Below are positions 58,477 to 64,000 of a DNA stretch of 64,000 nt, in pieces (within the stretch, counting starts at the first letter, position 1; the number at the start of each line of letters is the position of its first letter). Below the pieces are notes generated by a model. That model made no database searches. It saw only the letters and a program-made list of their open reading frames with translations, and was not told the DNA's origin. The stretch covers positions 96,189 through 160,188 of the forward strand of contig DBYY01000004.1 of the NCBI GenBank assembly GCA_002311025.1, written 5' to 3'. Both the position numbers and the translations under genes were made by a program. Source of the DNA: Candidatus Proelusimicrobium tauri (GTDB lineage: Bacteria > Elusimicrobiota > Elusimicrobia > Elusimicrobiales > Elusimicrobiaceae).

Positions 58477-60843
58477 CTATCTTAATTCCGCACCGAGTTT
58501 TTCTTTGAGAATATTTAAAATACCTTCCACAGCACTGTTGACTTCTTTATCGGTTAAGGTTTTATCTTTAGCCGTAAATTCAAAGTGCAAAGTCATACTC
58601 TTTTTGCCTTGTGCGAGGTTTTCGCCTTGATAAAGGTCAATTAAGTGATATTTTACTTCAAGCGGATTTAAAACTTTCTGAATTTCCGCATAGGGGATAG
58701 TTTTATCAATGATGAAGGAAAGGTCCCTTTCGCTTGAAGGTAAATTGGAAACATCTTTTGCTTTTTTAAAGGTTTGCGCGTCAAAATGTTTTTCAAGATT
58801 TTTCAAATTAAACTCAAAAGCCCAGACATCATTTTTAACATCAAAGGCCTTTAAAGTTAAGGGATGTACCTGCCCTAAAATACCGATAACTTTATTATCA
58901 AGCATAATATCCATACAGATTTTTGGGTGCATATAAACCGGTGCTTTTTGAGAAGGCACGAGTTTAATTTCATAATCGCGTAGCAAAGTTTCAATAATAC
59001 CTTTTAAACCAAAAATACCATAATGACATTGCGGACTTAAAAAGAATTTTTGAGTTGGTGTTTTGCCCGTTAAAATACCTGCAATAGTAAAGTTTTCAAT
59101 AGGATAACCTTTTTGTAAAGAGAAAGTTTTTCCGCTTTCAAAAAGTCTTAAATTATCTCTTGAAAAGTTTTGATTGTGATGAATATTTTTAAGAAGACTC
59201 ATTAAAATAGAAGGTCTTAAAAATTCCATACCCTGAGCAAGCGGATTTTGAATTTCAAGGCAATTCTTCGTGTCAAAACCGAGCGTTTCAATTTCTTTTT
59301 GGGAAACGAAATCATAGTTCTTACACTCAAAGAAACCCTGTCCGATAAGTTTATCAGTTAAAATGTTTTCAATATCAACATTTTTGGGGTTTTCCGCAAA
59401 GTATAAATTGGCGTAAGAAGAATCTGCCTTTTGAGCAAGATTATCAAAACCGATAAAGCGTGCGGCTTCTTCGGCAAGGTCCCATTTGTGGTTTAAGTCA
59501 CGTCTATGGGTAGGCGGGATGAAGAGCCACTTTTCGCCGGAAATTTCAAGTTTACCCAGATGATTAAAAATATCTTTAAGTTTTTGTTCTTCAATTTCCA
59601 TACCCAAGATTTTTTCAATATCTTTGGGAGTAAAAGTAACTGTTTGCGGTGTATAAGGTGTTGGGTAAACATCATTTACTTTGCTAACTTCTCCGCCGCA
59701 AATTTCAACTATAAGTTGAGTCGCAAGGTCCATAGCGCGTGAACAATTTTCAATATCAACGCCTCTTTCAAATCTTTGGGAAGATTCCGTTGAAATTGCC
59801 ATCTTTTTGGAAGTCTTGTTTATACAAGGCGGGTAAAAATAAGCCGCTTCCAAGAAAATATCTTTTGTTTCGGGCAAAATACTGTCGTTTTCGCCACCGA
59901 TAACGCCGGCAAGCGCAACGGGTTTTTGACCGTCTGCAATAACAAGATTTTGTTCTGTCAAAGTTCTTTTTACGCCGTCAAGACCTAAAAATTCTTCGCC
60001 TTCACTGGCCCAACGCACATTGATTTTGCCTTCTTTTAAGTGGTTCAAATCAAAAGCATGTAAAGGATGGCCGATTTCATAAAGAACATAATTTGTTATA
60101 TCAACAATGGCGTTTTTGGGGTTAACATCCATAGCGATAAGTCTTTCTGCAAGCCATTTGGGTGAAGGACAATTTTTCACATTTTTGATAATTCTGCCAT
60201 TATATCTTTGGCAGCCTTTATCGTCTGTTAAAATATTGACTTCAAGACTTTCGCCTGTGCCTTCAATGTGTTTAATCTCTTTGTTTTTAAGGGGGATATT
60301 GAGCAAAACGGATAACTCACGCGCAACGCCAAGGTGGCTCATCAAATCGGGTCTGTTGGGGGTAAGTTCCAAATTAAAAATAATATCGGGCTTGCCGTAA
60401 AGTTCTTTGATGTTTGTGCCGATAGGGGTATTTTTATCAAGCAACATAATACCGCTTGCATCAGCAGTTAAGCCAAGTTCTTTAGAGGAGCAAAGCATAC
60501 CTTCGGATGCAACTCCTCTGATAACAGCCGGTTTAAGATATTCTTTACCGAGTCGCGCACCGACTTTTGCTAAAGGAACAATTTGACCTTCTTCTATATT
60601 TTTTGCACCGCAAACCACGCGAAGTGCGCCGTCTTTAGTTTCCAAATCTACAAGGTGTAGTTTATCGGCGTTTGGATGGGGGTTGATTTTAACAATTTTA
60701 GCGGCGTAAATATCATCAAAATCTGCGCCGGTTTTTATTATTTCTTCAACTTCCATACCAAGCGAAGTGAAATGTTTTTCAAGTTCACTTGCTGTTAAAT
60801 CTATATCAATAAAGTCTTTTAACCAAGAATATAATATTTTCAT
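58477..60843 (-). CDS. pheT: Phenylalanyl-tRNA synthetase beta subunit
   Basis: The 788-residue subunit starts KILYSWLKDFIDIDLTASEL and has the EMAP/tRNA-binding fold (IVKINPHPNADKLHLVDLET), the B3/B4 editing region (ELTPNRPDLMSHLGVARELS), B5 (TFTPKDIEKILGMEIEEQKL) and the catalytic-like B6/B7 fold. It ends with the FDX-ACB domain (KDVSNLPSSERDLSFIID). It pairs with PheS as an alpha2beta2 enzyme that charges and proofreads tRNA-Phe. It begins directly at the pheS stop codon. Confidence 0.97.
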   Translation of the reverse strand: MKILYSWLKDFIDIDLTASELEKHFTSLGMEVEEIIKTGADFDDIYAAKIVKINPHPNADKLHLVDLETKDGALRVVCGAKNIEEGQIVPLAKVGARLGKEYLKPAVIRGVASEGMLCSSKELGLTADASGIMLLDKNTPIGTNIKELYGKPDIIFNLELTPNRPDLMSHLGVARELSVLLNIPLKNKEIKHIEGTGESLEVNILTDDKGCQRYNGRIIKNVKNCPSPKWLAERLIAMDVNPKNAIVDITNYVLYEIGHPLHAFDLNHLKEGKINVRWASEGEEFLGLDGVKRTLTEQNLVIADGQKPVALAGVIGGENDSILPETKDIFLEAAYFYPPCINKTSKKMAISTESSQRFERGVDIENCSRAMDLATQLIVEICGGEVSKVNDVYPTPYTPQTVTFTPKDIEKILGMEIEEQKLKDIFNHLGKLEISGEKWLFIPPTHRRDLNHKWDLAEEAARFIGFDNLAQKADSSYANLYFAENPKNVDIENILTDKLIGQGFFECKNYDFVSQKEIETLGFDTKNCLEIQNPLAQGMEFLRPSILMSLLKNIHHNQNFSRDNLRLFESGKTFSLQKGYPIENFTIAGILTGKTPTQKFFLSPQCHYGIFGLKGIIETLLRDYEIKLVPSQKAPVYMHPKICMDIMLDNKVIGILGQVHPLTLKAFDVKNDVWAFEFNLKNLEKHFDAQTFKKAKDVSNLPSSERDLSFIIDKTIPYAEIQKVLNPLEVKYHLIDLYQGENLAQGKKSMTLHFEFTAKDKTLTDKEVNSAVEGILNILKEKLGAELR

Positions 60844-61893
60844 TTAAAATTGCTCCAAAATACGAACATCATTATCATAGAAATCTCTGATATCTTTTAT
60901 GTTAAGCGAGAACATCGCCAAACGTTCAACGCCCATACCAAAGGCATAACCGCTGTAAACTTCCGGATCAATACCGCAGTTCTTAAGAACGTTCGGGTGG
61001 ACTATACCCGCGCCGAGCATTTCCTTCCAGCCGGAACCTTTGCATACTGGGCAGTTTTGGTCTTTGCCTTCGCAGAAAACGCATTTTACGTCAACTTCAA
61101 CACTAGGTTCTGTAAACGGAAAGAAGGAAGAGCGAAAACGCACTTGCGCTTTAGGACCGAAAAGACCTTTCATAAATAAAGTTAAATCTCTTTTTAAGTC
61201 GGCTAGAGAAACATTTTTATCAACATAAAGTCCTTCAATTTGATTAAATACAGGACTGTGGGTTGCATCTAAAGCATCTTTTCTAAATACTCTGCCGGGG
61301 GCAATAATTCTTATCGGCGGTTTTTGCTTTTGCATAGTTCTGATTTGCACGCCTGAAGTGTGTGTTCTTAAAACAAAATCTTTCTTTTGTGTGTTTTTGA
61401 TAAAGAATGTATCTTGCATATCTCTTGCTGGGTGGTGAGCAGGGATATTAAGAGCATCAAAATTGTGATATTCATCTTCCACCAGCGGACCTTGTGCCCA
61501 CACAAAGCCAAGACCTTTTAAAATATCTGTCATTCTTTTTTTGGCAATTTCCAAAGGATGTCTTTTGCCTTTTTCAAAAGGGAAAGCGGGCAAAGTTAAA
61601 TCTATATCGGTAGCGTTTAAAGTTCTATTGATTTCTTCAATCTCAAGAGAGGCGGCTTTTTCTTCAAAGAGAGCCGTTAATTTATTTTTGACCTCATTAC
61701 TTAAAGGACCGAAGGCCTTTTTTTCTTCTAAGGATAAATCTTTTAAACTTTTTAAGAGTTCAGTCAAAGCGCCTTTCCTGCCAAGCGCCTGCACTTGCAA
61801 ATCTTGTAATTCTTTTGAGGAAGAACAATTTTGCAATTTGGATATATAGGTATTTTCAATTTCATTAAGTTTTGTTTTAAGTTGTTCTATCAT
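60844..61893 (-). CDS. pheS: Phenylalanyl-tRNA synthetase alpha subunit
   Basis: The 349-residue catalytic subunit has an N-terminal coiled coil (about 1-90) and class II motifs: HPLEIAKKRMTDILKGLGF, DALNIPAHHPARDMQDTFF, RTHTSGVQIRTMQ, GRVFRKDALDATHSPVFNQI and FGMGVERLAM. A loop carries CVFCEGKDQNCPVC, a four-Cys zinc-like pattern found in some PheS. The ATG has no ribosome-binding site; a TATAAT lies 7 nt upstream. Confidence 0.97.
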   Translation of the reverse strand: MIEQLKTKLNEIENTYISKLQNCSSSKELQDLQVQALGRKGALTELLKSLKDLSLEEKKAFGPLSNEVKNKLTALFEEKAASLEIEEINRTLNATDIDLTLPAFPFEKGKRHPLEIAKKRMTDILKGLGFVWAQGPLVEDEYHNFDALNIPAHHPARDMQDTFFIKNTQKKDFVLRTHTSGVQIRTMQKQKPPIRIIAPGRVFRKDALDATHSPVFNQIEGLYVDKNVSLADLKRDLTLFMKGLFGPKAQVRFRSSFFPFTEPSVEVDVKCVFCEGKDQNCPVCKGSGWKEMLGAGIVHPNVLKNCGIDPEVYSGYAFGMGVERLAMFSLNIKDIRDFYDNDVRILEQF

Positions 61894-61900
61894 ATAATAT

Positions 61901-61906
61901 ATTATA
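61901..61906 (-). promoter_or_regulatory. -10 box of pheS, leaderless layout
   Basis: A perfect TATAAT on the minus strand, 7 nt before the pheS ATG, with a possible TTAACA -35 18 nt upstream. No Shine-Dalgarno. Confidence 0.6.
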
Positions 61907-61942
61907 TAAAAATCTAATAAACATTGTTAAGTTTGAGAATAA

Positions 61943-61970
61943 AAAAGGGAGATTTAAAAATCTCCCTTTT
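61943..61970 (-). terminator. Terminator after the outer-membrane protein gene
   Basis: AAAAGGGAGATTT (61943-61955) pairs with AAATCTCCCTTTT (61958-61970), with a T-run on the minus strand; it is 27 nt after the stop at 61998. Confidence 0.9.
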
Positions 61971-61997
61971 CTAATGAAGCAGACACTCCGCTTTATA

Positions 61998-62594
61998 TTA
62001 GAACCTGCGAGAAAGTTTAAACATTACGGAAATATAATTCAAATCTTCATCAATATCATCTTTATTCCAGTAAGCCTGATTGAATTTTGCTTCTAAGCCG
62101 ATATTAAGTTTGTCAGGGTTGCCTGCAATAGCAGTCTCTATACCTAGGCCTATGTTCCATGTTAACCCAGTATCATAAATATGATACTCGTCAATATCTT
62201 CTCTCATCCTGGCAACACCAATACCCATTGGTAAATAGAATCTAAAAGCATCTCTATTCATCAAATTAATGCGTCCAGTAAGTAAGAAGTTAGAAGTTCT
62301 GCCTTCAAACTCAACACCATATTGTTCTTTTTGTCCGAACCAATTTTGATCCAATTCGGCACCTAAAGCAAAATTATCAGTTAAAAAATACTGATATTGT
62401 GCGCCTAAACCAAAACCGGTTTTGCCATAGTCAATATCTGTTCCATAATAATCTATAGAGGTTACAGGGATAACTGCTCCTAAATTTACAGATATCATAT
62501 GTTCGCCTTTTTGTGTACTTTGGGCAAAACCTTGCTGTGTAATAAACAAAGCAAGGGATAAGATCATAAGTTTTACAACATTTTTCATTTTCAT
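61998..62594 (-). CDS. Outer-membrane beta-barrel protein, OmpA/OmpX-like size
   Basis: The 198-residue protein has a signal peptide (cleavage near GFA-QS, residue 24). The mature part is predicted to form an eight-stranded barrel with alternating patterns: GFGLGAQYQYFLTDNFALGA, NFLLTGRINLM, YLPMGIGVARM and LTWNIGLGIETAI. The C-terminus ends KLSRRF, with the terminal aromatic residue recognised by BamA. It is a general outer-membrane protein of unknown specificity. Its 5' flank contains a structured, terminator-ended RNA (62638-62845) that could control it. Confidence 0.85.
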   Translation of the reverse strand: MKMKNVVKLMILSLALFITQQGFAQSTQKGEHMISVNLGAVIPVTSIDYYGTDIDYGKTGFGLGAQYQYFLTDNFALGAELDQNWFGQKEQYGVEFEGRTSNFLLTGRINLMNRDAFRFYLPMGIGVARMREDIDEYHIYDTGLTWNIGLGIETAIAGNPDKLNIGLEAKFNQAYWNKDDIDEDLNYISVMFKLSRRF

Positions 62595-62637
62595 TTAATT
62601 TCTCCTTTTTTATTTGGCAGGCGTTTTTTATACAAAT

Positions 62638-62845
62638 AAAAAACGGCCGCTATGATTGAGCCTAGTTCAGTAACCCAAACATAGCAGCCGTGGCATACCA
62701 TATAAATATGATATGCACTCGGCACTAGACAAAAGGCTCATGACTTCCCTTTATCTAGTGCCTGATAACTGCAGTGTTTCTGGACTGAACTAGTGTTTTT
62801 GATTTCTCAAAAACTCTCCTTGTTCTAAAAAAACAAGGTCCCAAA
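62638..62845 (-). ncRNA. Structured RNA with predicted pseudoknot and terminator
   Basis: On the minus strand there are five hairpins in ~205 nt: CCTTGTT/AACAAGG (62818-62838), GTTTTTGA-GAAA-TCAAAAAC with a GNRA loop (62795-62814), GGCACTAGA/TCTAGTGCC (62721-62762), a 9-bp stem at 62693-62716, and an 11-bp stem at 62644-62690 followed by TTTTTT. The loop of the last, terminator-like stem contains CTAGTTCAGT in plus sense (62662-62671), complementary over 10 bp to 62784-62793. The two pairings together would make a pseudoknot or a switch. It ends 44 nt before the outer-membrane protein ATG. No known riboswitch motif is recognised. It could be a cis-acting leader or an independent small RNA; the 5' end is not determined. 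Confidence 0.65.
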
Positions 62846-62861
62846 AATACTTTCAAATTGT

Positions 62862-62884
62862 TTTATACTCACAAAGAGTATAAA
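62862..62884. promoter_or_regulatory. Perfect 9-bp inverted repeat, operator-like
   Basis: TTTATACTC (62862-62870) and GAGTATAAA (62876-62884) around a 5-nt spacer. Each arm contains a TATACT hexamer on one strand. It lies between the two divergent RNA genes and could be an operator or a bidirectional promoter element. Confidence 0.4.
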
Positions 62885-62970
62885 TAAATGCTACAAAAAT
62901 TTATCATAAAAAAGCAAATAAAATACAAAAAATAAGATTCTCCGTCGTAAAAAATTTTTTAAAAAGGGCC

Positions 62971-62998
62971 TTGACAAATCAAAAAAAAGGCGTATACT
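62971..62998 (+). promoter_or_regulatory. Strong promoter of the large structured RNA
   Basis: A perfect TTGACA (62971-62976) and TATACT (62993-62998), spacing 16 nt, the best promoter in the window. It fits stable-RNA transcription starting near 63005. Confidence 0.85.
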
Positions 62999-63004
62999 AT
63001 GGCT

Positions 63005-63585
63005 ATGGGCGGAACATAGGGCTTGCGAAAAGGCAAGCATTTCCTTCTCCTAAAAAAGGAGCCCGCCCGTAAGTTTTAAAGTTCTTTTACAATTTTCTCT
63101 GAAGGCTAGGGTTTCTGAAATGAAGTGTTTTGAAAGTAAATGCTTTTTTTGAGGGACTTGAATCTAGGCGTAAAAGTTCCCGCAAGGGTGCTTGGGTTCA
63201 AAAAGTAGCCGAAAATGCAGGACATGAGGGAAATGGTAGGGTGTTAAGTTTTTCTCCTTATTGTTTCTTACTAAAGCCGGTTGCTTTGGGTTTTGTGTCC
63301 GAGCGAAGAGGGGAATAGTCCTTGTCCCTTATTTCGTGGGCAGGACAAAAGTAGTGCCATAGCCGTTTGGCTGTGGGTCTTGTGGGTTGTTTAAGCGGTG
63401 TGGGGCGTGACGTTGTTTGCAGTGGTGGTCACGGGCATTGTTTGGGCGGCTTGCAAGGTTAAAGTAGTAGTAAATGCTAGTCCGTAAAGGAGTGTAGTAT
63501 ATGGAGGAAAACTCCACAAGTGCGGGTTGATAAATTGGACTTTGATGGATAATCTGGTTTGGTTTATCAGCCCGCTTTTTTATTG
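63005..63585 (+). ncRNA. Large structured RNA (~580 nt), family not recognised
   Basis: A G-rich island in AT-rich DNA between a near-consensus promoter and a strong terminator. The 5' end folds as GGGCGG/CCGCCC (63007-63012 with 63063-63068), enclosing GCTTGC-gaaaag-GCAAGC and CTCCT/AGGAG. Further helices: an 11-bp stem 63158-63168 with 63191-63201 capped inside by CCC-GCAA-GGG; an 8-bp stem CCATAGCC-gttt-GGCTGTGG (63357-63376); CGTGAC/GTCACG (63406-63433); TGGAG-gaaaa-CTCCA near 63502-63516. No convincing ORF with a ribosome-binding site lies in it. I looked for RNase P, tmRNA, SRP and 6S signatures without success. Large ornate RNAs such as ROOL or GOLLD also occur near tRNAs, a comparison to test. 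Confidence 0.75.
63522..63581 (+). terminator. Terminator of the large structured RNA
   Basis: GCGGGTTGATAAA (63522-63534) pairs with TTTATCAGCCCGC (63563-63575) over 13 bp (one G-U), followed by TTTTTT. The 28-nt loop is unusually long. Confidence 0.88.
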
Positions 63586-63641
63586 TTGTAAAAATAAAAT
63601 TGAATATAAAAATCTCGTCTGAAAAAATAAAAATTTTTAAA

Positions 63642-63667
63642 AAGCCCTTGCAAGAAAAGGGCTTTTT
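63642..63667 (+). terminator. Terminator-like hairpin before the tRNA cluster
   Basis: AAGCCCTT (from about 63642) pairs with AAGGGCTT (ending about 63663), followed by a T-run. It may be a second stop for the large RNA; its loop holds the -35 hexamer of the tRNA promoter. Confidence 0.75.
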
Positions 63668-63677
63668 TTATTATAAT
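63648..63677 (+). promoter_or_regulatory. Promoter of the tRNA-tuf cluster
   Basis: TTGCAA (63648-63653) and TATAAT (63672-63677) with 18-nt spacing. Transcription would begin just before tRNA-Cys. Confidence 0.7.
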
Positions 63678-63694
63678 ATTGTCATAGCGATTTT

Positions 63695-63766
63695 GGCGCG
63701 ATGGCCAAGTGGTAAGGCGGCAGTCTGCAAAACTGCTATTCGTGGGTTCGATTCCCGCTCGCGCCT
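63695..63766 (+). tRNA. tRNA-Cys (anticodon GCA)
   Basis: Acceptor GGCGCGA/TCGCGCC, D arm with GGCCAAGTGGTAAGGC, anticodon arm GCAGT-CTGCAAA-ACTGC, T arm CGTGG-GTTCGAT-TCCCG-like. CCA is not encoded. Confidence 0.96.
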
Positions 63767-63783
63767 AATAAGGTTTTTCCATT

Positions 63784-63854
63784 GCGGGCGTAGTTCAATG
63801 GTAGAACCTCAGTTTTCCAAACTGATGACGAGGGTTCGATTCCCTTCGCCCGCT
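63784..63854 (+). tRNA. tRNA-Gly (anticodon UCC)
   Basis: Acceptor GCGGGCG/CGCCCGC, D arm with TAGTTCAATGGTAGAA, anticodon arm TCAGT-TTTCCAA-ACTGA with TCC, T arm GAGGG-TTCGATT-CCCTT. It reads GGA. CCA is not encoded. Confidence 0.96.
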
Positions 63855-63864
63855 TATAAAGATT

Positions 63865-63937
63865 GCTGGGATAGCTCAGCTGGTAGAGCATCTCCATGGT
63901 AAGGAGAAGGTCGTGGGTTCAAGTCCCATTCCCAGCT
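63865..63937 (+). tRNA. tRNA-Thr (anticodon GGU)
   Basis: Acceptor GCTGGGA/TCCCAGC, D arm TAGCTCAGCTGGTAGAGCA, anticodon arm TCTCC-ATGGTAA-GGAGA with GGT, T arm GTGGG-TTCAAGT-CCCAT. It reads ACC/ACU and stands just upstream of tuf, as in many bacteria. CCA is not encoded. Confidence 0.96.
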
Positions 63938-63975
63938 TATAGATTTGAAAAATAAAAAAATAGGAGTAAAAAATT

Positions 63976-64000
63976 ATGGCAAAAGAGAAGTTTTCAAGAA
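63976..64000 (+). CDS. tuf: Elongation factor Tu, first 8 codons only
   Basis: The ATG at 63976 follows a TAGGAG ribosome-binding site by 9 nt. The visible residues MAKEKFSR match the conserved N-terminus of EF-Tu (MAKEKFxR), and a tRNA-Gly-tRNA-Thr-tuf order is common in bacteria. The gene runs past the end of the window. EF-Tu delivers aminoacyl-tRNA to the ribosome. The call rests on eight residues plus gene order, but both agree. Confidence 0.8.

Noticed and set aside
63130..63318. 62-codon ORF inside the large structured RNA
   Set aside because: No ribosome-binding site, composition follows RNA helices, and promoter and terminator frame the whole RNA.
63005..63585. Identification as RNase P RNA, tmRNA, SRP RNA or 6S RNA
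   Set aside because: The conserved GAGGAAAGTCC and ACAGAAA elements of RNase P, a tRNA-like end for tmRNA, and the SRP tetraloop region were not found; the layout is also unlike a 6S rod.
63600..63902. 100-codon ORF on the plus strand
   Set aside because: It runs through tRNA-Cys and tRNA-Gly and into tRNA-Thr, which are clear cloverleaves.

Overview
The window looks like a chromosomal segment of a low-GC, didermic (lipopolysaccharide-making) bacterium. It carries LptD, BamA, a Skp-like chaperone, LpxD/LpxC/LpxA/LpxI and many lipoproteins and signal peptides, next to universal single-copy housekeeping genes. The pilins with paired cysteines, several orphan secreted proteins and a ComM/DprA competence pair make me think of a gut-type Elusimicrobiota genome. 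That assignment is inference: no rRNA is present and no database search was possible. There is no prophage, insertion sequence or CRISPR array.

Layout. 1-4306 (minus): a small membrane protein running off the edge, an anchored orphan, an FKBP-type isomerase, and a three-lipoprotein set ending in LpoB. 4378-20108 (plus): coaX, then an eleven-gene run from one good promoter: tpiA, deoC, a 988-residue DnaA-like AAA+ protein, a lipoprotein, comM, dprA, topA, xerC/D, a ROK kinase, lptD and tdk. 20380-26081 (plus): an orphan secreted protein, rpmE with a basic tail, prfA, prmC, murA and folC. 26065-33011 (minus): the outer-membrane operon bamA-skp-lpxD-lpxC-lpxA-lpxI. 33100-34737 (minus): an ECF sigma factor, an anti-sigma factor and a Cys-repeat secreted protein. 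34814-40422 (minus): a degenerate pilin, rpmB, a HtrA-type protease behind tRNA-Thr, a TPR protein, a membrane orphan, an M20 peptidase and a DUF192 lipoprotein. 40507-44809: an orphan surface protein, SpoIID-TPR and lipA divergent from a 19-nt gap, and a Cys-rich pilin. 44821-49800 (minus): glyQ-glyS, and pyrH-frr followed by uppS. 49930-54448: rpsT, two tandem paralogous small genes, recG and a PIN-PhoH protein. 54515-61893 (minus): pheS-pheT-zapB-like-zapA-rarA-xseA-xseB-tlyA. 61998-64000: an outer-membrane barrel protein, two large structured RNAs on opposite strands, tRNAs Cys, Gly and Thr, and the start of tuf.

How the genes fit together. The bamA-lpx operon, lptD and the LpoB cluster build the outer membrane and couple it to peptidoglycan synthesis (with murA and uppS). 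ComM, DprA, XerC/D, TopA, RecG, RarA and XseAB handle DNA uptake, recombination and repair. GlyQS, PheST, PrfA, PrmC, Frr and the ribosomal proteins serve translation.

The best candidates for undescribed biology are: a ~580-nt structured RNA with a near-consensus promoter and its own terminator (about 63005-63585); a ~205-nt RNA on the other strand with a predicted pseudoknot into its terminator loop (62638-62845); the ECF sigma/anti-sigma/Cys-repeat operon; the DnaA-like AAA+ protein without a recognisable DnaA DNA-binding domain; and a recurring leaderless-mRNA promoter layout in front of bamA, glyQ, pheS, lipA and the spoIID gene.
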